Positions 40,448 to 48,373 of a stretch of DNA of 64,000 nucleotides are shown here, in pieces; positions within the stretch are counted from its first letter, which is position 1, and each line of letters begins with the position of its first letter. Position numbers and translations under genes: made by a program. The notes below the pieces were generated by a model. That model was not told where the DNA came from and did not search any database. It was given only the letters and a program-made list of their open reading frames with translations. The stretch is from Nocardia arthritidis. GTDB taxonomy: Bacteria > Actinomycetota > Actinomycetes > Mycobacteriales > Mycobacteriaceae. The stretch spans positions 3,100,001 through 3,164,000 of the forward strand of contig NZ_CP046172.1 of assembly GCF_011801145.1 (NCBI RefSeq). Reading direction: 5' to 3'.

Positions 40448-41281
40448 TCAGCTTCCGCGTACCCACCCTTGGGCGATATCGCCGAGGTTCCACCAGGAAA
40501 CGTATTGTGTGTCTTGAGATTTCAATTCCCAGGATGTGTTGAGTCTGTCGAAGAACGCGTCGTCTCCGGTTTTGCCGCCCTTGGGTTCTCCGATGAAGAT
40601 CAGGCGGTTGCCACCGGCCTCTTCGAAGGCATGGAGCGCTTGGGATGCCATCGCGTCACCCCAACCTGGTGGCCAGCACAGGAATAGCACGCAGTCTTTC
40701 TGTTCCTCCGCGGTGAGGTCATCGAGGGTGCCGACTGGGTACCAGATATCGAGTTGTCCTGCGGCAGAGGGGAAGGACACGTTCGTGGTCTGGTCCGGTG
40801 GCGCCGAATCGAACGCCGATACCGTCACATCGTGCCTGGCCAGTTGGTCGGCCCAGTAGCCGCGGCCAGCGCCGAGTTCGAGGACGTTTTGCCCTTCGGT
40901 GAATTCCTTTATCCAGGAAAGGGTTTCGGGAGACGGAACCGCGTATGCGTAGACGGCCTGCAAGATCATCTGTGCGTAGCCGAGTCGTGCGCTACCGTTC
41001 GGCCGACCACCGTTGACGACCCTTCGCCCCTCGTTGTCTGCGACCGACGGGCTGACGATGTCCCAGTACGGGTTCGTCGATACGGCCGAACCACCGGTCA
41101 TGAAGTGCACGAATCGAAGATCGAACGCCGCGTCGGCAACGTCATCGCCGGTTCCTGGTAGCTGAGGTGCCATGTCGAGATAGTCGGCGACCTTCGGGTA
41201 CTCGGTTCGGAGTCGTTGCTCGTCTCCCAGCAGTGCGGTTAGTTCGTCCCGTCGCTCGGTCGTCAACGAAAGCCCAGTCAT
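40448..41281 (-). CDS. SAM-dependent methyltransferase-like protein, element copy
   Basis: The 277-residue protein is colinear with the chromosomal copy at 15189-16022, with 28 amino-acid differences and no gaps. SAM motif I is VLELGAGRGYWADQL; FLCWPPGWGDAMA and DAFFDRLNTSWELKSQDTQY are unchanged. The gene sits between gntR and int with its own promoter space. The copies are 25 kb apart and in the same orientation. One probably derives from the other, or from a related element. The substrate is unknown. Confidence 0.7.
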   Translation of the reverse strand: MTGLSLTTERRDELTALLGDEQRLRTEYPKVADYLDMAPQLPGTGDDVADAAFDLRFVHFMTGGSAVSTNPYWDIVSPSVADNEGRRVVNGGRPNGSARLGYAQMILQAVYAYAVPSPETLSWIKEFTEGQNVLELGAGRGYWADQLARHDVTVSAFDSAPPDQTTNVSFPSAAGQLDIWYPVGTLDDLTAEEQKDCVLFLCWPPGWGDAMASQALHAFEEAGGNRLIFIGEPKGGKTGDDAFFDRLNTSWELKSQDTQYVSWWNLGDIAQGWVRGS

Positions 41282-41401
41282 GTATCAATTCTCGCTGACC
41301 AGTCGAGATCTTCGTGATCGTTCATCGAACACCAGCTCAACATGCCCGCAGGCTAGATCGAACCATCCAATGTCGCAACGGGTTCCAATGGGGGAGAGAC
41401 A

Positions 41402-42337
41402 CTACAGCTTGTCGCCGAGACGGGCTCGACGGTGCGCCGTCTTGGCACGCTGGTCAGCAACGGATTTCGCATATCTACCGATCATCTGCCGGGATCGCCA
41501 TCCGGCGAGCATCATGAGGTCTTGCTCCTGACCGCCGTTCTCGAGCCAGGTGTGAGCGAACCAGTGCCGGAGCTGATGTGGGTGGATGTGGTCGATTTCG
41601 GCTGCTGCGGCTCGGCGCTCCAGCATTTGCCGTATGCCGTGGTCGGTCATCCGGCCGCGGTGTCCGAGCCAGAGTGCGGGTTCGTCGTTGCGGGCCTTCG
41701 GGTGCTTGGCGCGGGCGCGAAGGTATTTCCGTAGCGCGATCCGGGTTTTGTCCCCGAACGGACACGAGCGTGGCCGTCCTCCCTTCCCGGTGACCAGCAT
41801 GCTGTTTTCTTCGAAGTCGAGATCATCGGTATCGGCTCCGGCCAGTTCGCCGACGCGGCAGCCGGTGTCAGTGAACATCCGGATGATGGCGGTGTCGCGC
41901 AAGTCCTCGAACGTGTTGCCCGCGCACTCGGCCAGAAGCGCACGGAGCTGGTCGTCAGGCGGAACTGGTACAAGCACCTCTGGTGCGTCGGGCAAGGTCA
42001 TTTTGTCGAACGGATTTGAAAGGATGACCTCTTCTGCCGCAAGGTATTTGAAGAACTGCTGAAGTGCCCGGTAATGACCTCGCGCGTACTCGGCCGACAA
42101 CGGCTTGCCTGTCCGCTTGTTCGGCCGCGTCAGCAAGGACTCGATGAACGACCCCAGATGGTCCCGCGTAACTGCGGGTGCCAACGTCGGCAAGTTGTTC
42201 TCGATCAGGTACTCAACGAGGTAGTCGATTCGGACCAGATAGCCATCGATGGTGTTCTTGCTGCGGTTCTTCCGACGTAGCTCGGTGGCGAAGTCCTCTT
42301 TCAGCTCCCGTAGGTCGTCAAGGTCGAAGCTCCCCAT
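41402..42337 (-). CDS. int: Tyrosine recombinase (integrase)
   Basis: The 311-residue protein has a SAM-like core-binding N-terminal domain (residues 1-105) and a catalytic domain with R161 (TGCRVGEL), a lysine near K185, H254 and R257 (HPHQLRH), W280 at the usual H/W position (LAGWRSRQ), and the nucleophile Y289 (GRYAKS). All catalytic positions are present. It lies 99 bp from the tRNA-Met gene, as expected for an enzyme integrating at the tRNA 3' end. Homology of the attachment site to the tRNA explains why the tRNA stays intact. Confidence 0.95.
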   Translation of the reverse strand: MGSFDLDDLRELKEDFATELRRKNRSKNTIDGYLVRIDYLVEYLIENNLPTLAPAVTRDHLGSFIESLLTRPNKRTGKPLSAEYARGHYRALQQFFKYLAAEEVILSNPFDKMTLPDAPEVLVPVPPDDQLRALLAECAGNTFEDLRDTAIIRMFTDTGCRVGELAGADTDDLDFEENSMLVTGKGGRPRSCPFGDKTRIALRKYLRARAKHPKARNDEPALWLGHRGRMTDHGIRQMLERRAAAAEIDHIHPHQLRHWFAHTWLENGGQEQDLMMLAGWRSRQMIGRYAKSVADQRAKTAHRRARLGDKL

Positions 42338-42433
42338 ACCGACCGACGGTACGCCCAGAATACAAAGCTGTACATGCGCTGTTCTGGATTCGAAACCTCT
42401 GCAAGCTACCCGTTTGGGCAGCTCAGAGGGGGT

Positions 42434-42510
42434 TGGTGGGGCGGGCGGGGCTCGAACCCGCGACCAATGGATTATGAGTCCACGGCTCTAACCGACTGAG
42501 CTACCGCCCC
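42434..42510 (-). tRNA. tRNA-Met(CAT)
   Basis: The minus strand folds as a complete tRNA: acceptor GGGGCGG/CCGCCCC, D-arm TAGCTCAGTCGGTTAGAG, anticodon loop CTCATAA with anticodon CAT, and T-arm GCGGG-TTCGAGC-CCCGC. Discriminator A and an encoded CCA follow. The element joins at its 3' side. An elongator tRNA-Met is most likely; a CAT tRNA read as Ile after lysidine modification is not excluded. Confidence 0.9.
42436..42478 (-). repeat. Right attachment site inside tRNA-Met
   Basis: These 43 bp are identical to 21382-21424. They cover the tRNA from the anticodon to the CCA end, so the intact tRNA is kept at this junction. Confidence 0.9.
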
Positions 42511-42620
42511 TGGGCTGTGGTGGGTGCCGACAGCTTGGTGGATGCTACCGGGTGGGGTGCCGGTCACACCAGTTGGGCTGGTCGGGGGTGTCGTGTGTTG
42601 GGCGGCTCTGGGTTAGGGAG

Positions 42621-42750
42621 CGCATTCCGCGTTCGCTCCGTGCATGGGCTTCGGACGGTTTCGGCGGCAGCGCCACCTAGGCGTCCGTCCGCATTCGCTC
42701 CGGCCATGCGCGGGTTTGTGGACGGCTTCGCCGGCAGCGCCTATTAGGCT
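42621..42750 (+). repeat. Imperfect tandem duplication of about 60 bp
   Basis: Two neighbouring segments (about 42621-42682 and 42692-42750) share GCATTC, CGCTCCG, GGAC/GGACGG, the word CGGCAGCGCC and a TAGGC end. They lie between the tRNA and the F420-family gene, where no gene is present. Confidence 0.5.
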
Positions 42751-42784
42751 GGAGCGTACCGCCGAACATTCTGGAGGGTCCGTT

Positions 42785-43213
42785 ATGTCGAACGTGTTCA
42801 CGAATGTGTTGAAGGCGCATCAGTGGGTGTACGAGAACAGCGGTGGGCTGGTGGGGCATCGACTGTTGTTCGGTAATCCGACGTTGCTGTTGCGGACGGT
42901 TGGGCGCAGGTCGGGGCAGCCGCGGACTTCGGCGTTGACGTATGGGCGGGATGGTGACGCGTATCTGGTCACCGCGTCGAACGGTGGTTCGCCGCGCCCG
43001 CCGGGTTGGCTGGCGAATGTGAAGGCCGAGCCGAAGTGCGAGATTCAGGTGGGGCGGCGGCGAATTCCGGTGCTGGCCAAGGCCACTTACCCGGACGACC
43101 CGGATTACGCGCGGCGGTTCGCCATCGCCGACAAGGTGAACAAGGGGCGGTATACCGCCTATCAGAAGATGACGAAGCGGCCGATCGCGGTAGTGGTGTT
43201 GACGCCGGCCTGA
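42785..43213 (+). CDS. Deazaflavin (F420)-dependent nitroreductase family protein
   Basis: From ATG 42785 (GGAGG upstream) the 142-residue protein has the Ddn/DUF385 split-barrel pattern: GHRLLFGNPTLLLRTVGRRS, GQPRTSALTYGRDGDAYLVT, ASNGGSPRPPGWLANVKAEP. Family members such as M. tuberculosis Rv3547 use reduced F420 to reduce quinones or nitroimidazoles. The natural substrate here is unknown. The product has no signal sequence. Confidence 0.85.
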   Translation: MSNVFTNVLKAHQWVYENSGGLVGHRLLFGNPTLLLRTVGRRSGQPRTSALTYGRDGDAYLVTASNGGSPRPPGWLANVKAEPKCEIQVGRRRIPVLAKATYPDDPDYARRFAIADKVNKGRYTAYQKMTKRPIAVVVLTPA

Positions 43214-43217
43214 GCGG

Positions 43218-43376
43218 TCAGCGGTCCTCGTCGCGGTCCCAGTGCTCCCAGTGGTGATCGTCGGGGTGGTCGTAATCGTCGCCGTCCCAGTGCTTTTCGC
43301 GGGGCGGGCGGCTGGCCAGCTGGACGACGACGGCCACGATTATGAGAATTACGATGACCACAATCACGGTAATCAC
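43218..43376 (-). CDS. 52-residue membrane protein with His/Trp/Asp tail
   Basis: GTG 43376 opens a frame with one long membrane helix (MITVIVVIVILIIVAVVVQL). A polar tail follows (PPREKHWDGDDYDHPDDHHW, then EHWDRDEDR) rich in histidine, tryptophan and aspartate. An AGGGTG ribosome site precedes it. It is convergent with the F420-family gene, their stops four bases apart. The tail could bind metal; the function is unknown. Confidence 0.65.
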   Translation of the reverse strand: MITVIVVIVILIIVAVVVQLASRPPREKHWDGDDYDHPDDHHWEHWDRDEDR

Positions 43377-43469
43377 GCACGCACCCTAGCGCCGACCTGG
43401 TTCGCGCGCAGGGCGAGACGGGTCGGCGCTAGGGTGAATGGCGTTGCGTGCCAGCCGTTTTTCAGATCG

Positions 43470-44465
43470 TCATAGCACGAGTACGGTCCGCCCGATCGCT
43501 TCGCGGTTTTCGATCGCGGCGTGTGCCCGGTCGGCCTCGTGCAGTGGGAAGCTTTGCCCTATCACCACTTCCAGCCGTCCCTCAGCCGCCTCGCGCAATG
43601 CCCGCTCGGCGAGTCCGTGCCAATCGGTTTCGCCCGCGGTGATTTCGCGCAGATCGATGACGGTGATCCCGCGCGCCGCCGCGGCTTCGCGGTTCATCGT
43701 CGCGAATTCGCCTGCGGAGGCACCGTATCCGAGGAACCGGCCGCCGTCGGCGATGGCGTCGAGCGCGGTCGCGCCGAGGTCGCCGCCCGCGCCGTCGAAC
43801 ACCACGTGCACACCGGACCCGCCGGTGATCGCGCGCGCCTTGTCGGCCCAGCCCGGTTCGGTGTAGTCGATGACGGCGTCGGCGCCGAGTCGTGTAACGA
43901 GTTCCAGTTTCGTCGTGCCGCGCGCGGCCGCGATGACCTGTGCGCCCGCGGCGCGGGCGAGCTGGATCAGCAGGATGCCGAGGCCGCCGCCCGCCGCGGT
44001 GATGAGCACCCATTCGCCCGGTTGTAGGGCGGCGCGATTGTGCACGCCGAGCGCGGTGCGCCCGTCGTGCGCGACGGCGACGGCCTGTGCCGGGCCGAGT
44101 TCATCCGGCACTTCGATCAGCGAATCCGCCTTGGCCAGCGCCTTTTCCGCGTAGCCGCCGGTGGGTGTGCCGCTGCCGATTCCGCTGGCCGCGGTAATGG
44201 TCGACACGCGCTTGCCGAGCCACGATTCGGCGACGCCCGGTCCGACGGCGGTGACGACGCCCGCCACCGCGCCGCCCGGCACATAGGGCGGTGTCAGCTT
44301 GAAGTATTGGGTGCCCCAACCGCCGCGCAGCCGGGTGTCGAGGAACATGACGTCCGCCGCCGCGACGTCGACCACCACCTCGCCGGGCCCCGGCGCCGGA
44401 TCGGGCGTCTCGCGCACCCGCAGCACCTCGGGTCCGCCGAATTCCGTCGCGTAAACCGCTCGCAT
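43470..44465 (-). CDS. Zinc-free MDR / quinone-oxidoreductase-like enzyme
   Basis: The 331-residue protein is a medium-chain dehydrogenase/reductase: GroES-like N-domain (YATEFGGPEVLRVRETPDPA, PYVPGGAVAGVVTAVGPGVA) and NADPH-binding GGGLGILLIQLARAAGAQVI. No structural-zinc cysteine cluster is visible, which fits the zeta-crystallin/quinone reductase group. It probably reduces quinones or enones with NADPH. It is monocistronic. Confidence 0.85.
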   Translation of the reverse strand: MRAVYATEFGGPEVLRVRETPDPAPGPGEVVVDVAAADVMFLDTRLRGGWGTQYFKLTPPYVPGGAVAGVVTAVGPGVAESWLGKRVSTITAASGIGSGTPTGGYAEKALAKADSLIEVPDELGPAQAVAVAHDGRTALGVHNRAALQPGEWVLITAAGGGLGILLIQLARAAGAQVIAAARGTTKLELVTRLGADAVIDYTEPGWADKARAITGGSGVHVVFDGAGGDLGATALDAIADGGRFLGYGASAGEFATMNREAAAARGITVIDLREITAGETDWHGLAERALREAAEGRLEVVIGQSFPLHEADRAHAAIENREAIGRTVLVL

Positions 44466-44560
44466 GACCGTTCTCCTCGTTCGCTGTGTCCTGTTCGAGG
44501 TCCAGGATGAAACCTGAATAAAGATTTAGGTCAAGTCGATTTCGCCGTGGGCGGAATGAT

Positions 44561-44908
44561 TCAGGAACCGCTGCTACAACTGCTGCCGCCGCCACAGCTG
44601 CTGCTGCTACCGCCGCCGCAGGAACTTCCGCCCCCACAGGAACTTCCGCCCCCGCAACTGCTTGTCGAATCGTGCCCGCCATGGTGGTGATGCCCGCTGG
44701 AATGGCTCGATCCGGAGTCGGTTCCGGTATCGAACATGAACGGAGCGCTCGAACTCGAATCGGTGGACGTCCCCGTATCCCCGGCCGCCCAAGGTCCGGT
44801 CCCGTCGCGGCCACCCGCCGATGATGTGCCGCGGCGCATCATCGCGACGAGCCAGATGCCGAGTGCGAGCACGATCAGCACTATTACGAAACCCCCGAGT
44901 GGATCCAT
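44561..44908 (-). CDS. Membrane protein with CGGGSS-repeat tail
   Basis: The 115-residue protein has an N-terminal helix (GGFVIVLIVLALGIWLVAMM), a serine/threonine-rich linker, an HHHH patch (SSGHHHHGGHDS) and a C-terminal run of five SCGGGS-type units. Such Cys-Gly tails occur in actinobacterial membrane proteins of unknown role. It diverges from the gene at 44955, a pairing often seen for this type of protein. Metal binding by the His/Cys tail is speculative. Confidence 0.65.
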   Translation of the reverse strand: MDPLGGFVIVLIVLALGIWLVAMMRRGTSSAGGRDGTGPWAAGDTGTSTDSSSSAPFMFDTGTDSGSSHSSGHHHHGGHDSTSSCGGGSSCGGGSSCGGGSSSSCGGGSSCSSGS

Positions 44909-44954
44909 GTCCGCACACTAACCGCTCCCGGGCCGCCCCGCCGTACAGTTAACT

Positions 44955-45476
44955 GTGTCGCCATTCAACTTCCGCGAACTCACCCGCGTATTCCGCCCCC
45001 GGCAGTCCGAGATCGATCCGCGCCGGGTCGATGCCGCCGTCGCCGCGCTGGAATTGCCGGAGGCCGTCTTCAAAACCTGCCCCTGGCAACCCCGCGACCT
45101 GGTGGCGACCGGTCTGCGGCAGTGGCTGCGCTGCTGCGGCGCGGCCATGCGCGACGGCCAGGTGATCGGGATGCCGTCGCACGCGGTCGACGAGGCGTGG
45201 CACGGCCTGATCCTGTGCACCGAGCGCTACGCCGCCTTCTGCGCCGGCGCGTACGGCCGTTTCCTGCACCACTTCCCGGAGGGCGCGGGCGCGCCGAATC
45301 CGGCGCACGGTTCGATGGAGCAGCAGTTGGGCCGCACGGTGGTGGCCTGGTCGCTGGCGGCGCGGCCGGGGGAGGAGTGCGTGCTGTGGGATCTGGACCG
45401 GCGGGTCGGCGTCGAAAACCCTTGGGGCATCGGCGCCGACCGCGTCGCGGCGATCGAGGCGGAGCTGGCTACGTGA
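44955..45476 (+). CDS. Hypothetical protein with a VDEAWHGLIL motif
   Basis: From GTG 44955 the 173-residue soluble protein contains QWLRCCGAAMRDGQVIGMPS and AVDEAWHGLILCTERYAAFC. It resembles the glycine-rich-domain-like (DUF1399) motif VDxxWHxHIL. It neighbours the CGGGS-repeat membrane protein and may work with it. The stop lies just inside the end of the convergent EphD-like gene. No enzymatic role is known. Confidence 0.6.
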   Translation: MSPFNFRELTRVFRPRQSEIDPRRVDAAVAALELPEAVFKTCPWQPRDLVATGLRQWLRCCGAAMRDGQVIGMPSHAVDEAWHGLILCTERYAAFCAGAYGRFLHHFPEGAGAPNPAHGSMEQQLGRTVVAWSLAARPGEECVLWDLDRRVGVENPWGIGADRVAAIEAELAT

Positions 45477-47244
45477 GCTTGACTCGCTCGGCGAAGAAGC
45501 GCACCGCGGCGGGCGCGAACCGGTTGACGTGATACTGCAACCGCGCCTCCGGCGTGACGGGGACGATGCTGCGGTCGCGTTCGACGGCCCGCACGATCAG
45601 CTCGGCCACCTTCGCGGGCCCGTAGCCGCGCCTGCGGTAGATCTTGTCGTAGCGCTGCTGCTTGCGCCGTTCCTCATCCGCGCCGATGCCCGAAAACCTG
45701 GTGTTGGCAACGATATTGGTGTGCACGATGCCCGGGCACACGGTGTGCACGGAGATCCCCTTGCCCGCCAGCTCGGCGCGCAGGCAGTCGGAGAACATGA
45801 ATACCGCCGACTTGGAGGTGGCGTACGCGCTGAACCCGCGCTGCGGGCTGTATGCGGCCATACTCGACAGGTTCACGATATGCCCGCCCAGCCCGCGCTC
45901 GGCCATCGCCTTGCCGAAGGTGCGGCAGCCGTTGATCACCCCGCCCAGGTTCACCCGCATGACGCGATCGAATTCCGTTGCGGGCGTGTCGAAGAAATCG
46001 CCCGCCTGACCGATGCCCGCGTTGTTGATCAGAATGTCCGGCACGCCGTGCGCCGCGATGACGGCGTCGGCGTGCGCGGCCACCTCGGTCTCGTCGGATA
46101 CGTCCAGCGAATACGCGTGTGCCACACCGCCCTCCGCGGCGATCAGCTCGGCCGTCTCCTTGGCGGCGACGAGATCGATATCGGAGAGCACGATTTCGGC
46201 GCCGCGCCGGGCGAAGGACAGCGCGGTATCCCGGCCGATACCGCTGCCGCCGCCGGTGATCACCACCAGCTGATCCGCGAAAGGCGCGCCGACTCGGCCG
46301 ATCTCGGCCCGGCGCAGGCCGCGGGCGGCGGGCGCGCCCGCGAGTGAGTCGATGAGTTCGGTGGTCGCGGTGGCGAGCAGTTCCGGGTGCGAGAACGGAA
46401 CCCAGTGTCCGGCGGCGATATTCCGCCGCCACAGCCGATCGGTCCAGTTGCGTTCGTCGTCGTAGCCCGCGGGCCGCACCGCGATATCGCGGCCTGCGAC
46501 GATCAGCTGCACCGGGACGTCGGTGCGCCGCTCGCGCGGAGAAAGCAGGTGCTGCACGATATTCGCACGGTAGATCAGCAGGCCGTCGACAATGTCGCGC
46601 CGAAAACTGGGTCCCAGCTTGATATTCGACGGCGCGGTCTCGTTCATCAGGGCGACGAACAGCTGCCAGAGCCGTTCGCTGCCGATCAGTCCGAAGGTGG
46701 CCCTCGGCAGCACCGGCGTCATGAAGAAGAAGGTGTATGCCGAGGAGAGCAGCTGGGTGAACGGCTGCCAGATATTGCGCGGCGTCGGCCGGGACAGCCG
46801 CTCGCGCATCCATTTCGCGAGGTGGTCCAGATTCGGCCCGGACACCGAGGTGAACGATGCGACGCGCGCCGCGGCCCCGGGCTCACACACCGCCTCCCAC
46901 ACCTGCACCGAACCCCAGTCGTGCGCGAGCACATGCACCGGGCGGTCCGGGCTCACCGCGTCGATCACCGCGTAGAAATCCTTGGCCAGCTCCGCGAGCC
47001 GGAAGTCCGCGATGCGCCTGGTCCTGGTGGATTCGCCGTGGCCGCGGGTGTCGTAGGTGACCACCCGGAAGCGCCGGTTCAGCAGCGGGACCACCCGGTC
47101 CCACAGATGGTGGGTATCCGGCCAACCATGGACCAGCACAACGGTTTCCGCTGTCGGGTCGCCGGATTCGAAGACGGCGATGTCGAATTCGCCGCTGCGC
47201 ACCGTCCGCCAGCTCGCCGGGGCGTCCGGGATGGCTTCTGTCAT
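45469..47244 (-). CDS. ephD: EphD-like alpha/beta hydrolase fused to short-chain dehydrogenase
   Basis: From ATG 47244 (AAGGAGA upstream) the 591-residue protein joins two enzymes. The N-terminal half is an epoxide-hydrolase-type alpha/beta hydrolase (VVLVHGWPDTHHLWDRVVPL, LAHDWGSVQVW with the nucleophile Asp, GHWVPFSHPE with the His). The C-terminal half is a classical SDR (VVITGGGSGIGRDTALSFAR, LINNAGIGQAGDFF, YATSKSAVFMFS). This is the architecture of mycobacterial EphD (Rv2214c), linked to oxidised mycolic or fatty substrates. It ends a three-gene leftward operon. Confidence 0.85.
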   Translation of the reverse strand: MTEAIPDAPASWRTVRSGEFDIAVFESGDPTAETVVLVHGWPDTHHLWDRVVPLLNRRFRVVTYDTRGHGESTRTRRIADFRLAELAKDFYAVIDAVSPDRPVHVLAHDWGSVQVWEAVCEPGAAARVASFTSVSGPNLDHLAKWMRERLSRPTPRNIWQPFTQLLSSAYTFFFMTPVLPRATFGLIGSERLWQLFVALMNETAPSNIKLGPSFRRDIVDGLLIYRANIVQHLLSPRERRTDVPVQLIVAGRDIAVRPAGYDDERNWTDRLWRRNIAAGHWVPFSHPELLATATTELIDSLAGAPAARGLRRAEIGRVGAPFADQLVVITGGGSGIGRDTALSFARRGAEIVLSDIDLVAAKETAELIAAEGGVAHAYSLDVSDETEVAAHADAVIAAHGVPDILINNAGIGQAGDFFDTPATEFDRVMRVNLGGVINGCRTFGKAMAERGLGGHIVNLSSMAAYSPQRGFSAYATSKSAVFMFSDCLRAELAGKGISVHTVCPGIVHTNIVANTRFSGIGADEERRKQQRYDKIYRRRGYGPAKVAELIVRAVERDRSIVPVTPEARLQYHVNRFAPAAVRFFAERVKLT

Positions 47245-47272
47245 CGGATATCTCCTTGTCACAGGACGTATT

Positions 47273-48373
47273 TCACAGGTCGAGCACGAGACGTTGACCC
47301 GCCGAACGGGATACGCAGACGAGCATTTCGCCCGCCGCGTGCTCCTCGGCGGTGAGCACGGTCTCCCGGTGGTCCGGCGCGCCCGCCAGCACCCGCACCT
47401 TGCAGGTGCGGCAGAAGCCTTGGCGGCACGAGTACGGCCGGTCGGGGCGGCGCTCCAGGATGGCGTCGAGCGCCGATTTGTCCGCGGGCACCGCGACCAC
47501 CTCGCCGGAGCGGGCGAATTCGATCTCGAAGGGCGCACCGTCCACGATCGGCGGCGGCGAGAACCGCTCGGAATGCAGTTCCACACCGCGCATTTCGCGG
47601 ATCGCCTCGGTGATGACCGCGGTCATCGGGACGGGACCACAGCAGTAGACCGCGGTGCCCGCCGCGACACCGGGCAGCAGCGCCGCGGCGTCGGGCAGGC
47701 CGTGCGCGTCATCGGTGCGCACGGTGACGCGGCCGCCGAAGCTTTCCACCTCGTCCAGGAAGGGGATGGTGTCGCGGCTGCGGCCGGTGTACACCATGGA
47801 CCAGTCGACGCCGAGCCGATCCGCCAGCCGCAGCATCGGCAGGATGGGCGTGATCCCGATCCCGCCCGCGACGAAATGCAAACGGGCCGAAGGTGATCCG
47901 TGCCCCGGCACGGCGAACGGGAAGGCGTTGCGCGGCCCGCGCAGCACCACCGGCGTGCCGACCGGCAGCGCGTCGTGCACCTCGATGGAGCCGCCCTTGC
48001 CATTCGGTATGCGGCGCACCGCGATTCGGTAGGCGCGGGTGTCGGCGGGGTCGCCGCACAGCGAATACTGGCGCAGACGCCCGGACGGCAGCTCGATATC
48101 GAGGTGCGCGCCGGGATGCCACGGCGGCAGCTCCCGGCCGTCCGGCGCCTCGAGCCGCAGGCTCACCACATCCTGGTCATAAGCCTCGACGCGGCGCTCG
48201 GTCACCACCACCGGTATCCGGCGATCGTCGACCCGCGGGTCGAGCTCGCGCCGATTCATCCGCGCGGTCCAGCGGATCCGGGCCGTCGCGACCGCGTCCA
48301 CCACCCGGAACGCGCGGTCGGTAGCGCGCTTCCCGAACAGATCCGCGGGCATTTCGGTCGGGATATGCCTCAC
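47273..48373 (-). CDS. Oxygenase reductase with FAD/NAD and plant-type 2Fe-2S domains
   Basis: The 366-residue protein has a ferredoxin-reductase barrel (GRLRQYSLCGDPADTRAYRI) and an NAD-binding part (FVAGGIGITPILPMLRLADR, YCCGPVPM). A C-terminal plant-type ferredoxin follows (CRQGFCRTCKVRVLAG, then a final Cys in MLVCVS). Such phthalate-dioxygenase-reductase-type proteins feed electrons to oxygenases. The start overlaps the stop of the upstream diiron-like gene by four bases, so the likely partner is that protein. Confidence 0.9.
   Translation of the reverse strand: MRHIPTEMPADLFGKRATDRAFRVVDAVATARIRWTARMNRRELDPRVDDRRIPVVVTERRVEAYDQDVVSLRLEAPDGRELPPWHPGAHLDIELPSGRLRQYSLCGDPADTRAYRIAVRRIPNGKGGSIEVHDALPVGTPVVLRGPRNAFPFAVPGHGSPSARLHFVAGGIGITPILPMLRLADRLGVDWSMVYTGRSRDTIPFLDEVESFGGRVTVRTDDAHGLPDAAALLPGVAAGTAVYCCGPVPMTAVITEAIREMRGVELHSERFSPPPIVDGAPFEIEFARSGEVVAVPADKSALDAILERRPDRPYSCRQGFCRTCKVRVLAGAPDHRETVLTAEEHAAGEMLVCVSRSAGQRLVLDL

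Larger units (their letters stand above)
21382..42478. mobile_element. Integrative and conjugative element (AICE-like) inserted in tRNA-Met
   Basis: A 43-bp direct repeat bounds about 21 kb. The repeat is the 3' half of a tRNA gene, the normal target of tyrosine integrases. Inside lie an integrase beside the tRNA, an excisionase-like gene, a GntR regulator, an FtsK/TraB-type translocase, SSB and a replication-relaxation-like protein, with variable cargo at the left end. FtsK-type DNA transfer without a type IV pilus, tRNA integration and GntR control fit actinomycete elements of the pSAM2 class. A recognisable RepSA-type or Prim-Pol initiator is missing. A traB frameshift and an IS insertion suggest it may no longer transfer. 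Confidence 0.85.

Noticed and set aside
21382..42478. Prophage
   Set aside because: No capsid, terminase, portal, tail or lysis genes are present; the FtsK/TraB translocase and GntR control point to a conjugative element.
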